From positions 373,183,663 to 373,247,662 of the forward strand of contig OY856186.1 in assembly GCA_963693315.1 (NCBI GenBank): a stretch of DNA of 64,000 nucleotides, in the 5' to 3' direction. The translations under genes were made by a program, and so were the position numbers. Positions 47,116 through 59,102 of the stretch are shown here, piece by piece (the stretch's first letter is position 1; every line of letters begins with the position of its first letter). Source of the DNA: Diogma glabrata (taxonomy: Eukaryota; Arthropoda; Insecta; Diptera; Cylindrotomidae). The notes under the pieces were generated by a model. That model was given only the letters and a program-made list of their open reading frames with translations. It had not been told where the DNA came from and searched no databases.

Positions 47116-47261
47116 AAAATTTTCGGCTATATATTTAGTAGTTTAGTACAAATTAGCAGTGGACTGGCATTTGCCCCTAGCATTTATAATAATGTTGGAT
47201 ACAAATTTTTCGATGAAGATAGCTTTAGTTTAAATAATTAAATAACTTAAATTTGTTTTGT

Positions 47262-47885
47262 AATAAACAATGAATCTGCTACGGAGCCCCCAGCAGGAAC
47301 AAACAACGAGACTGCGTGCCAAGATGAAGTTTCAACCTAAAAAGCTTCAGTCTCGTAGCTTTCAGAAAAAATATCCCTTCTTGTTCAGCTTTAATAAATC
47401 GAAATGCACACAAAAGAGACTGAAAAAACGGACGGAAGCAAAATGAAATAGATAGACCAGACTCTGACGACCCCTAAATCAAAAAAGGCAAGACCATTCA
47501 CACAAATACTAGTACTTTTTTTGCATAAAAAAAATTAGTAAATTTATGAGTCACTCACTTCATGGTTGTAGAAGATCCAACTCCTGTTCACCTTCTTCAT
47601 TCCTAGCCTATCATTACGAGAAACTTAAATAACGAATTACAACTAATTGGTTGCGCTAAATGAAAAGGCGACTGTTGAGCAAAAATTATAAAATGTAGTA
47701 AACCAATACAATTGTTGCGCCAAAATGAAAAGGCGATTGTTGAGCAACAATAACAAAATATATAATAAATAAAATAAATTGTTGCGCAAAATGAAAAGGC
47801 GATTGTTGAGCAATAATCATAAGAACAACATCAATTCAGTACAATTGCTCTGCCAACAATAACGGCGACTGTTCAACAACCAGCA
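47262..47885 (+). repeat. Composite repeat (CTGACGA box family), copy 4
   Basis: Head TAATAAACAATGAATCTGC and GACTGCGTGCCAAG, box CTCTGACGACCCC (about 47461), GATCCAACTCCTGTTCACC, AGCCTATCA, then four tandem units of about 66 bp beginning GTTGCGC at 47650, 47714, 47781 and a variant at 47847. Each unit holds GTTGCGCNAAATGAAAAGG and CGATTGTTGAGCAA, partly self-complementary. Confidence 0.85.
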
Positions 47886-49798
47886 AGAAACTTTAACTTA
47901 GCATTATGTATTAAAATTCACCGAAAAAACAGTAATAACTAGATAAATATACAAACAACCTAAAAATCACACGATAGAACCTTGATTGTCAGAAATACCA
48001 ATTATTTGAAGTTTTTCTTTCTTTTTAAAACATAAATCAGCTTGTCACCACTGCCAAGTTTTTTTTTTGTTAAAAAAAACTATCGAAAATTTCAAGCAAT
48101 AACTGTGTTGTTTGACTTCATTTTAAATTTTCACAAACCCATCACTACATCTTGTGCTCTATTATTTGCTCTCAGAATACCACATAAAATCAACAGCAAA
48201 AAAATGTATTTCAACTTTCAGATTTTAGATGTTTTTGTTAATGTGTTGTACCTAAAAGGACGGCAAAATATTCGCTGCTTGGAACTTTAAGTTTTTGAGT
48301 TATTATCAGTAAAAAAAACGAAAAATAGTTTAAATTTGATTTCACTTTGAAACCTTGTAATGCCCGCCAAAACTACGTGATGTCTAACAGGTCTCGCTTG
48401 TAAAATAATCTACCATCCAATCCAGAACAAATTTAGGTTCTGTTTAAATTGGTTGATTGGAGGTTAGGGCTTGACAGTTAAAACAGCCGAAAAAAACTGC
48501 ACTAACAGCAAAGAGTAACTTGCTGATCAACCAATAATTTTCCATTTTTTCATCTATGATACCACATCGTTACATTTCATTAATATTTTTATTAACAATC
48601 AATCAGTATACATGAATTTTTGACCCACTATGAAGCATCAAGGTTACAATAGTTTTTGTTATATACTTGCATTCTCCTTACAAACGTTTCGAATTTTATT
48701 TCTTTACTTTTATTATCTCTTTGCTTAAATAAAACGAAACGAAAGAGATGATAACTTTGTAGTATTGAAACACACAAAAAAAGAAAACTCATAGTATGTA
48801 TGCTCATTTTAAATTTCTTTTCTAAAGCATTTCGTTGTGTGAGTTTCTTTTGCCCATTGATATATGATATGATTATTTGTTGATGAAAGGGTGGTTCCTA
48901 TTTTTGTTCATGTTTTGCAAATTAATAGAAAAACATGAATATATGCAAGTTAAGAATATATGCAATCAACTCTTCCGTCTCTCTTGTTTAAAGTAATTAA
49001 AAATTATAAATAGAAAACATTTTTCAATTTGGGGATGAGTTGTAATTTGAATTTCGAGAAAAATATGGTCTCTCGAGTCGGGATCTAAAATTTGACCAAA
49101 AATTAATTGTAAAATTAAGTAGAGATTCGCGAGTTATAATTTGAAAAAGATTTGTTAAATTTGTAATTAAAAGTAAGAAAAGAAATAAAATAAAAATAAA
49201 AATAAATTCATTGTATGTTGTGTTGTTAATCATATTATTTAGAATATTTTTTTCTTCAAGTTCACTGTGTAAAAAGTGCATGTTTTTAAGTGAGATCGCA
49301 TTTATATTAGTGATTGAGAAATGCCGTCCTTGAAATAAAAGGACAAAAATATGATTAATTTGTGACAAATATATTCAAATTAAACATACCTTTTGGTGAT
49401 ATAAAAATAGAAAAAAATAATTTTTTTTTGTTTCTTAATTACGTCATGACATATTTAATTGTTTTTTTTGTCGACCCTGCTCGTTGATGAATAATAAAAA
49501 AAAGCACATTTTGGATTAAAAAAAAACAAAATCATCACGATTCCGGATGATCGTATAATGTAAACTATACTAATGTATAATATACTACTGTTTTTTGTAT
49601 AAAGAAAATAAAGCACTGCAAGAAATAGCTGATAATATTTATACTATAAATGAAGTAATGCGAGAGTGGTGAAAAGAAAACTGGACCTTTTTGGCTTATA
49701 ATCGGGGCATCAAGACATCAATCAAGACAAATAAAGTTAAGTTTATTTTTATTAACTATTTTTAAATTAAGTTTGGTAGGTTTTTTGGCTATTATTTT
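47886..49798. other. AT-rich spacer, no gene seen
   Basis: ORFs of 82 (48042-48290) and 114 codons (49024-49368, minus) show no family; the latter is low-complexity FIFILFLFLL-type sequence. No repeat recognised. Confidence 0.5.
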
Positions 49799-50000
49799 AA
49801 TATTAAAACACAAATTTTCTGGATTTAAAGCCAATTTTATTTTTATTTTTATTTTTTCAATTTCACTGACGTTTCGATCTTCCTTGAGATCATTTTCAAA
49901 GACTTTGAAAATGATCTCAAGGAAGATCGAAACGTCAGTGAAAAAATAAAAATAAAAATAAAATTGGCTTTAAATCCAGAAAATTTGTGGTTTAATATTA
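49799..50000. repeat. Near-perfect ~200-bp palindrome
   Basis: Arms of about 95 bp meet at 49902 with a single-base centre (TCAAAG-A-CTTTGA). Apart from a 6-bp gap and a few outer mismatches the arms are identical. The core GATCTTCCTTGAGATCATTT is followed by its complement and ACGTTTCGATC / GATCGAAACGTC blocks. The high arm identity implies recent origin or gene conversion. Confidence 0.95.
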
Positions 50001-50631
50001 TTTTTAAATTCTTTAATTTTGTTTAATTGTTTTAGACCATTATGGTCTCTTGTAAATTAAATTATTCTGAGTTATATTAGAGGTTTTTTCTTAGTAGAGT
50101 ACGCGCATAATCCGTTCATTCATGTATCGCTTAACAATTAAATAACCTTGGATAAATAGATACCGTACGTGTCTGTATTTAATAATATAAAGGTCAATTG
50201 CGACAACATTTATACTGCTATAGATAAAAAAAACACTATGAGTTAGAGATCAAAAATTTGTGTCGTTCTCTCAAAATTTAGGAAATTTTATTATTGTTAG
50301 TTTGACAGTTTTAAATTGCACCAACTATTATGAATTTTCGATGTGTCAAGACCCGTTGGTTGATGGGACATCAAAATCTCTCTTTTAGATCAACATTTAA
50401 AAATTTAATAGATCAATAATTGGTTAACACTAAAATTTCACATATTATTAAGGTATTTTGCAGGAGAAAATTCTCTTGAAAGTTGGGGACTTTTTCTTAA
50501 CAACGAAACAACGTATTTTTTAAATAAATTCAGCCGACCACTGTTTGTTGATTTTTACCTACAATTCTTTTGTGGGTCATCCTCGAACGATTCAAAAATT
50601 TTAATTCAAAAATTTTTTATTTTAAATTTTA
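50001..50631. other. Spacer, no gene seen
   Basis: No recognisable feature. Confidence 0.5.
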
Positions 50632-50740
50632 AGGTGTTGATGGACGCAGTTTTTGTTTAATCCTATCCTATCACATGATAAAATACGACATAGACCAATA
50701 TTTCATGATAGGGTGGAGCCAATAAAAATAAAATTAAAGT
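50632..50740 (+). repeat. Partial copy of the TGTGTCACAACAACACA family
   Basis: AAGGTGTTGATGGACGCAGT and CCTATCACATGATAAAATA..CATGATAGGGTGGA match 51632-51740. Confidence 0.65.
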
Positions 50741-51584
50741 GAGAAAGGCAAATTTTATATAACGCACTGTTTTTTTAAATGATTAAAGCCTACAAGCTCG
50801 CTCCTACGAGCTAGCAATAACGTTGGAATATTCCAAAGAATAAGAACAGAATATTAAGAATATTCCAAAGGTTAGATTAAGGGGCAAACGATAGCAAGCC
50901 CTAGGGTATCACCTTTGATAGTGATAACTCACTGCTTTTGCCAGTGGCGTTTGATATCTCAAGTTAATGCATATTCCAATAGCAGAAACCGGAATTAAAT
51001 TATTACACCCGTAGATAAAAATTATATTGTTTAGACAGATGACATTATGATTTAGTCACATAAAAGTGCATTAAAATTAATAAAAGATTGCGTATATAAG
51101 AACGCAAATTTCCCTTTTGGTTAACAACATTCACTTTGTGGCTTTTAAATACGTTTGAAGCATTACTTAATGTGGAAATGTTTGTTTATTTCAAAAAATT
51201 TCAATTATACTTGAAAAGTACTTTAAACACAGAATTGTGAAGGGGAATATAATCAATAGAAATGACGAAGGTTGTATTTACAATATTTGAAGAATTTTTT
51301 TGTTATAAAAATTTTATAATACAACAACCAAAATTCTTGGAAATATTTAACGGAATTCCTTAATATAAATGGCTTGTTATTTATTTTCTTATTTTGTGCT
51401 GTTCCAATAATATCCGTTCATGATTCAAAAATCTATTTTTAGAGAAATAATTGAAACTTGAGATAATAGCATTCGTTGCTTACGGTTACGGTTTTTGGTA
51501 AATCTGCGTCAACGTTTATTTATTCTCGCTAAAAAAAAACAACGTATATTTAAAATAGCTTTTTTTTAATCAAATGTAATGTGT
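50741..51584. other. Spacer, no gene seen
   Basis: No recognisable feature. Confidence 0.5.
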
Positions 51585-51740
51585 ATCGTGTGTGTAAATC
51601 CTACAACAAAATGCGTTTTGAGATGTTGATGGATGCATATATTTTTTATGTTTTTATGTTTGTTCTAAAAAATTGATAACTAAACAATTAATCCTATCAC
51701 ATGTAAAATATGACGAAGGCCAATATATCATGATAGGATG
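51585..51740 (+). repeat. TGTGTCACAACAACACA-type dispersed repeat, copy 4
   Basis: CCTACAACAAAATGCGTTTT, GATGTTGATGGATGCA, AATCCTATCACATGTAAAAT and CATGATAGGATGAAG show that the family extends beyond the part seen in copies 1-3 and ends in a CCTATCA..TGATAGG inverted pair. Confidence 0.65.
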
Positions 51741-52608
51741 AAGATAAAATTGAACTAGACGATACTTAATAAAAACTACAGCAAACTGATCATGATTAGT
51801 TCAATTCCGTGAAACTCACCATTGTTAGTAGTTCCGAAAATATTCCGAACGAAACAAAAATTGGTGTTTGGTAGTTAATTACATACGCAAAATATAAAAT
51901 CAAAGTTAATACCAAGATGACTGATTGCTTCGGCACATTTAACTTAAATACATTAAAACTAAAAATTATTAAGGCAATCACAAACATTACCGAACAAAAA
52001 AAATCGATAAGCCTAAACCGAAAAACGATTTATACAACATAATTTAAAACCACCAATCAATCATTAATTTTATTCTAGATAAATCATTTTTTATCACAAA
52101 AAAACACTTTCGATATTAATCTACTTTGTCAATATACATAAACTTGTGTTATATTCAAATAGCTCTATTTAATTTATTTATAACATAATTTTGTATAATG
52201 TGATAATATGCAAATACTTTAGAATGATTTATGGTTTCCAGGATTCTAACAAAAAAAAACGAAAAGCTCATTTATTCAGAAGCGAACAGATTTTCGTTTT
52301 TCTTTGTACAGTTATAACATTCGTTAGATAAAGAAAATCTGGTTTTTGTCATATTATATGTTGTAATTTATTTGTGTACCCCAAAATTTAAATGTTACTT
52401 AATTATTTTAATTTTCTAACATGACATTCTTCGCGTATATTCAACAATTTTTGGTATTTTTATTTAATTAAAAAATAAATTTTCAAATTCTAATAGATGA
52501 ATAATCGAATCACGCTGATGATGTGCAACTTCAATAGTTGCTTCAAGTTAAAAAAAAACGTAATGTGTGTTTTTATTTTATATATTTTTTACTGGTTTTG
52601 ACATAGGG
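51741..52608. other. AT-rich spacer, no gene seen
   Basis: No recognisable feature. Confidence 0.5.
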
Positions 52609-52790
52609 TTGCTCGAAATTTGTTAATAATTTATGGGTCCAGGAAAGTTTAAATTTAAATTGTGCTAGAACGGATTGACCGATTTGAATAATTTTTTTTT
52701 TGCGTTTTAAAGGTACTAAGTAAAGCTTATAAAATTATTACACTGATAAAAATATTTGGATCTGGTTTTCTTTAGCTTAGTTTGACGGTT
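52609..52790 (+). repeat. Dispersed repeat, related to 14154-14390
   Basis: Blocks GCTCGAAATTTGTTAATAAT, GACCGATTTGAATAA and AAAATTATTACACTGATAAA in common. Confidence 0.65.
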
Positions 52791-54289
52791 GCACATCTAT
52801 TGACATTTGGAAAAAAAAATAAATTAAAATGCAAAACAAATAAAAAGCTTTTGAATTTCATTTCGGTTGCGATAACGTTATGGCATTACCAATCTCATTC
52901 ATTTTTCAGAGTAGCACACGTATAAGATATAAATTATTTATAACACAAATAATATAATAACGGATTCTACTCTCATTTAAACGGATTTATAAGCCAACAT
53001 TTATATTTATTTTACAGTAAAATATAACACCAAGCGTACGCGTATACTCATACGCGTAATATTTTGTAGAAATAATATTATCAGAAGAGTAGCAATTTTT
53101 TTTCGTTTGTGACACTATCACTTTCTTTAGGTGAACGCATACAGGCGTAAGTAATACCTAACTCCACATTTTTTATAAATCTACTTGACTTTTTCCCATT
53201 ATACTTATAATGATTTTTCTCATAAGAATTTTAGAAATTCCAACAAGTTCTATAATATACAGTTATCTCTATATTTATTGAATAATTTTAATAGTCGAAA
53301 CCCAAAATTGCTAAAACGTGAAGAATCCATTCAATGTAACACTATTCCCTTTTTTATTGACTTTGTTGATAATATAATGTCTAAAATAATTTTATATTCA
53401 TCATGAGGGATTTAACTTATGTACGTCAAAAAAAAGGAAGAAATAACGACAGAATCAAGACTAATAAAAATTGCTTGTGAGTTTTTTGAGGCGAGAGAAT
53501 TTTTGGAATTATATCGATAGATTGTAATTTTGGAAATTAAAGGCTGTCTTTTATGTGTCACATAAAACAAGATTCAGCTCAAATGTTATGTCATTAATTT
53601 ATTTTTTTTTTTAGATTTTAATTGATATTTCAGTTTACATGGGATTATATTTATTACGGTCCTATGGATTGAGATATTTTAAATGTACTTTCGGAGTATA
53701 AAGCATAATTTATTAGGATCACAGTTGGGTGAATTTTGTATCTTTCAAAAACAACGACTTAACAAAATTTATATCAAGAGCCAGTTTGTTTTCTGGAATA
53801 AAATTTCTACTCGCCTTAAATTAATTGTTTTTATAAATATGTAATGCCCGTTTGAATTTGAAACATTTTTTCTTACTTACGATTATAATTCTTATTTCTC
53901 TCGTCAATTTTCGTAAATGATAAATAAACTTTATATAAAAAAGAAAATTTTGTGCAGCAACAATGCATTTGTATACAATATAGGCGACCCTTCACTAAAG
54001 CTACTAGTGGCGCCTTAACTCCTATTAAAGATGACGGCAAGATAACTTATGGAAAGATCTTGAAACATAAAATCGGATTCAAAAATCTCAAAGGCTGTAT
54101 CAAATTCGATAAAAAGGTCCGTTATTAGATCTTGATGTCGATCTTGCTAGAGGAATTTTCAGAGAAAATTTAATGGAAAGTTAAAGCACTGGACGTAATC
54201 AACAGTTGGTATTAGCAAAGAGAGGCTTCAAACACACAACTTGTTGCGTTGACAAACAGAAAGTAAGATGTGAAATTAGTATTAGGAAC
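52791..54289. other. AT-rich spacer, no gene seen
   Basis: No gene seen; 53950-54280 is less AT-rich and may be old transposon sequence, but no frame is readable. Confidence 0.45.
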
Positions 54290-55345
54290 ATTAGAGGAAG
54301 GGCGTGCCTTTTAGATTTAAATTTTCCGACTGACGGCAGTCTGTGAGTTCGATTATGCCTTCCTCAGCCCATTACAAAGGATGGGTTGAAATGAACATAG
54401 AACAGAGATTCTGACGACCTCTGGTCGGAGGAACCAACCAACCTTTGATTCAAGTCTTCATGCATCCTCCTCCTTACTAGCCAAATCATAGTGAAAAATA
54501 TATATATTATTAAAAATAAAACAACCAATCGTTGCGTTAAAGGTAACGTCAATTGTTGAACACGAACAATGATGCAAAAAATTTAAAAATAAATTGTTGT
54601 GGCTGATGTACATGCGATTGTAGAAATCAAAATAATAATATCCAAAGATGCAATATAATAAAAATAAATCATTGCGCCTGATGTACTTGTGATTGTTGAA
54701 TTCAAAATAATAATATCCAATGATGGATTGGTTTTTGTGAACAATTTAGCTTAAGTACATATTGGAAATCACTTGAATTTTGCAATTCGAAATAACTTTT
54801 CATTTTCTCTAAAATTCTTTTTAGAAAAAATTTTTTTTTGTGTTTCGTGTCAGGATTCGAACTACATTCATCAGAGACACATTGTTCAAATCCCGTGTGT
54901 CTCACACAACTTAGCCAAAGCGGCGATGATTAAACATATTTTAATTTGATGTTCAGATAATTTCTAAATTGAAACTTCATCATTTTTCATATTTACTTAA
55001 GTTGAATTTTTCTTCTATCATCTTCAATCTTTCCTAACCAAAAATATAACAACATATTATTGACTTTACGTCAGATATTAAGTTTCGCATTGATTGGCAA
55101 CAATCAATAATGACTTTACACTCGTGACTAGGATGTTGATTAGAATGTTGACTTAGATGTTGACGAAATATTCTCTCATCCTATGAATTTACACATCGTA
55201 ATATCTAGAAATTTGATACAAAAATTACCAAATAAGTATCCAATGATGTTATATAGTATACTAAAAATATTGTTGAGCCTAATGTACATGCGATTGTTGA
55301 ATCAAAATAGAAACATCAAAAAGGAAATATAGTATAAATAAAAAC
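54290..55345 (+). repeat. Composite repeat (CTGACGA box family), copy 5, left part
   Basis: GGGCGTGCCTTTTAG, GTGAGTTCGATTATGCC, the box TTCTGACGACCTCTGGTCGG (54408), a short TGCATCCTCCTCCTTACTAG segment, AGCCAAATCA, then units starting TCGTTGCGTTAAAGG (54532), TTGTTGTGGCTGATG (54596) and TCATTGCGCCTGATG (54672). After about 500 bp of other sequence one more unit lies at 55265. The array resumes at 57770 after a hAT-like insertion. Confidence 0.75.
54845..54925 (-). pseudogene. tRNA-like remnant or SINE head (minus)
   Basis: On the minus strand TTTGGCTAAGTTGTG (A-box-like) is followed by an 8-bp stem GAGACACA/TGTGTCTC enclosing 14 nt, and then GTAGTTCGAATCC (B-box-like). The long stem and spacing recall class II tRNAs (Leu/Ser), but the acceptor stem does not close. 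Probably tRNA-derived. Confidence 0.5.
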
Positions 55346-55611
55346 CGGTGCGCCAAATACCGGTAAAAAATTTATAAAACGGTTAACCGGTAATTTACCG
55401 AAATAATAAACTTTGATCTAACTATCTTCAATTATTAGTTTAAGCAGACTATTTATAACTTAAATTTGCGTGTAATAGTATATAATAATAAATAATAATA
55501 TATGAAGAAGAAAATTTAAAAATAATTTAAATCTTGAAAATTTTCAAGGTTTAGGTTATTAAAATATTGGTGTAAGAAACACCACGTTGTCTCTAAAGTA
55601 TTATCGGTTGT

Positions 55612-55822
55612 AATACCACGAGTCATTGAAATTTTTTCGAAAATTTTTTGATTTTACGAATTAAATTATTTAGCAACACTGCGAATCAAAGCGCACAATA
55701 AACCACGAGTCCGAAGGACGAGTGGTTTAAGTAGTGGTTTGATTGAGCAGTGTTGCTTAAAAATAATTTAATGAGTAAAATTGAAAAATTTTAGACAAAA
55801 ATTTCAATGAAGAGTGGTATTT
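55612..55822. repeat. ~210-bp foldback with GAGTCCGAAGGAC core
   Basis: Arms AATACCAC..TCATTGAAATTTT and AGCAACACTGC at left pair with GCAGTGTTGCT and AAAATTTCAATGA..GTGGTATT at right. The central part is AAACCACGAGTCC-GAA-GGACGAGTGGTTT around 55714. It lies inside the hAT-like insertion. Confidence 0.85.
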
Positions 55823-56423
55823 AATGAGATAATTTTTTTTAAATTATAATTTTTTTTAAAAGATTTTATTTAGTTTCTAAATAAAATTTTTTTTACAAAT
55901 TATTCAATAATACAAAATTATGTTAAAATGCAAATAATAAAAATTTCCGTTTTCATTCATAAATGATTGCATGTGTATGTTTATTTGTGAAAAATAAATT
56001 ACAAATTTATAGCATTTATGCGCCTACTAAGATGAAATTATATTTCATTTTGTTTGAAGAAAAAATGACAACATAGAATTTTCATAACGACAAAGCAAAA
56101 TTATCGACGACAAGAAGAATTGCCGACAGTTAAAACAAAGCCTACTGTTTAAATATCATAGTTTGTATTAATGAAAAATAAAATTTCTGACAGTAAAAAA
56201 AAATTATCATTAAAAGTTTGACCTTTAGTGCAAATCAGACTAGTTGCTGCAAACGCACGCTTGAATTCGACACTTGTTGTTCGTATGGCTAACTAATTTA
56301 TTAAAAGCTTTCTCTAAATATTTGCCACGAATGTTTTGTTCTTGGAGAAAGTCAATTTAACTTTAATAATATTTGTGAATCCTGTTCCACTTTTCACAAA
56401 GTGTTTATTCATTTTCTGTTCAT

Positions 56424-56657
56424 TTGTACTTTGCAGCCTTTCTTTTATTGTTAATTCTGAGTTCTGACAATTCTAATATGGACGAAGTTGGTCAATCACT
56501 GGAAGTGCATACTTCTGAATTTGAGCTTCCGGTTTCGGATCAATCATTTAAAGCAAAACGTTTAACTAATTCAACAATTTTTTGTATCCATGGCTTTTTT
56601 GTTTTATTAAATATTTCAGAGAATACGTTGCATACTTTAAAGGCATTTAAATCGTGA
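56424..56657 (+). other. 77-codon open frame inside the hAT-like insertion
   Basis: Starts MYFAAFLLLLILSSDNSN, which looks like a hydrophobic signal-like N-terminus, but the remainder has no recognisable domain and the frame lies in transposon sequence. Probably random. Confidence 0.1.
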
Positions 56658-57769
56658 ATATGGTGCAAAATATTCGAAAAATATAATTTCCCTTCTTTGA
56701 TACGTATAAATAACGAGAACTCCTTTAAGTTCCTTACTTATGAATGCTTTTTGTGCACTAATTTAATCTAACATAAACGTTATTATTATATCAGATACAT
56801 AATAAAGATTTACATCGTATCGACACTGTCTTTAAAGCAACTTGCAACTTATATTGGGTTCAGGGCCTTATGACTATAAGTTAAATAATTTCACTGTCCG
56901 AAAAGTTTAAATCAGATTCAAACTTTCTAGTATTGCAGAAAAACTGCTCGATCTTGAATCTAGAATCAAGGATAGTGTTTTTTTTCACCACCTTACCATT
57001 TTTTCGTAGATTGTCTTTCTTTATTGGTAATTTGCGAAACATCACAACTTTTCTAATTTTTGCTATTACGAAACTTATTTCGTTATGCTGAACATGACCA
57101 ACCTAAGATGGTACGGCAACCTTATACTGCAAAATTTTCTTCGTCTACGAAGGGTCTGTTTCTTCAAATTATCTATTTCCCCTACATGAATATTGCTGAT
57201 GCTTCTTTTATAACATATAATTATAATCGTTAGCTGAAGGAAATAAACCCTATTAACGATAAGCGTTAATCAAAGATTCTACTTTTTCCTAACGGCAGCA
57301 TTATCAGTCGTAATTAATTCAATGTTCTATTAAGTTTGAACATTTGAACATATTGGTCAACAGCGTTAAACATTTATTAGATGGCAAGAACCAGATTCCA
57401 AAAGCTGTATTTGCCATGAACAAACAAGCATCATGTATCTGCGATTAGTTGCTTGTGGCAAACTGTTAGAATAATAAGTAGGAATATTTCACCGTATCTT
57501 TTGAGGAATTTCTTCCTTGGATTTTATCATGTCATAAAATTTGTTTAGTTACGTCCATTTTATGCTTTTTTATTAAAAATTAAATAATTTTCTTCAGAAT
57601 ATTATAATTTTATTAATTTTTTCAATTAAATAAGCATAAATATAAATTTGTTTAATTTTTTTACCAAAAACCGGTAAAAAATTATAAATTTACCAGTTTT
57701 TTGATAATGTGTTGTTGTGTGGTTTACCGGTTAACCGGTAAATCGGTTAGCCGGTATTGCAAACCCTAG

Positions 57770-57910
57770 TGCCAACGATACCAGCGAATGTTGAATATGA
57801 AATTCAATATAATAGTAATCGTTGCGCAAATGGTACCGGCAAATGTTGAATATGAATAATAACAAATACAATAGCCAATCGTTGTAACAATGGCAATGTT
57901 AATGCTACAA
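57770..57910 (+). repeat. Composite repeat copy 5, right part
   Basis: Units continue after the insertion: CGTTGCGCAAATGGTACCGG (57827) and AATCGTTGTAACAATGG (57876), each with AATGTTGAATATGAA-type tails. Confidence 0.7.
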
Positions 57911-59102
57911 AATAAAAGCTATATCCACAAAGAAAACAAATAGATACAGTTGATCGTAATTGTTGTATCAAACGTTATTTACTCATACAGGAAATATTAA
58001 AACTGATGTAACACTTTTCTTTCTGTTGGATGTGTTATTTGGTTAGCTTGGGAACAATCACACAAAATATGAATATTTGAATTTGGCTAATTAATAAAAG
58101 TTGTTTAACCATACTAAGTTTGACTAATTATTTTACATACATTAAGCTATAAATTTAACTAAAACACTATAGTAAAATAAAAGTTGGGTTATCCCAAAAC
58201 ATTTGTTTAGAATTTAAAAAAAATGAACTGAATTTGGTGCAACTGAAAATATTGTACACTCGTTCAAGTATATATGTCAAAACATTCAACGAAAGACAGC
58301 TAAAAGAATGAACGAAAAATAACCACTGAACTTATGATTCCGCATGGCATGGATATAACGCATGATAAGAATTCGTAACAAGTCTCATGTTGAGGTCAAG
58401 AGCGTTTGGTCGGATGACTTCTATTAGTAAATGAAGTTTGTGAAAAAATGATCAAACGGGTAAACAAAGTAGTAATTAGATCTATTGTTCGCTAGGGGTC
58501 CTAGAGAGTAAGGTATCCAATACCGATTATTTTGACATACTCGACTACCTGTCTTTCTTGATATACTACCCGGGTAATTTGATTGACTACATAATGTTGA
58601 TTTTCATCAAGCAATAAAAAGATCCGAAAGCTAGAATTAATATTGATTGGGACGTGAGATCTAGTGAAATGGTTCTGAAATGGTTTCAATGTGCTGTGAT
58701 CATATTGCAATTTCTATAATTACACAACATATTTTATTAAAAATAATTTTAAAAAATTCATAACGAGTCAGTTTAGAAATAAGCTAAATTTTATTATTTG
58801 CTATCTTTATCTTGAATTTGTGTGTTTAATTTGTTGACTTAAAGATATTGAACGGAGCATCATTTGTTGACTTAATCTTTAAGTGATTGAACGGAGTGAT
58901 AAAAATGATCATAAAAAAGATCTTCCAGTATCAAACTATAGTTTATATGTGGATTTGTGAAATTATCATTATTTAATAAACAGGTTTCTGTTTATACTGG
59001 AATGTTAACAATTTGTAATAATATGAAAATGGCCTCTGGCCCAGGAAAAACTCTAAATCAATCAGTTTAATTGATCATATGAAAACAAAAACTTCAAAAT
59101 AT
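57911..59102. other. AT-rich spacer, no gene seen
   Basis: A short imperfect duplication (TTGTTGACTTAA / GATTGAACGGAG words) at about 58830-58900; otherwise nothing. Confidence 0.5.

Larger units (their letters stand above)
55348..57769. mobile_element. Decayed hAT-like DNA transposon inserted in the repeat array
   Basis: Right end (complement) reads CTAGGGTTTGCAATACCGG and left end GCGCCAAATACCGGTAA; both run into ACCGGT / GGTTAACCGG words typical of some hAT elements. It splits a 66-bp-unit array that continues on both sides; the flanks TGCGCCAA and TGCCAACG may be a decayed 8-bp duplication. On the minus strand at 56941-57060 a frame reads VKKNTILDSRFKIEQF, reminiscent of the LDPRFK-type block of hAT transposases, a weak hint. 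No intact transposase. Confidence 0.65.

Noticed and set aside
48031..48056. CTTGTCACCACTGCCAAG as another primer-binding-like motif
   Set aside because: Order of bases differs from the GGTGACAGCGG pattern; likely coincidence.
49024..49368. 114-codon minus-strand ORF as a membrane protein
   Set aside because: Low-complexity FIFILFLFLL-type stretch from AAATAAAATAAAAATAAA DNA; no homologue recognised and no splice evidence.
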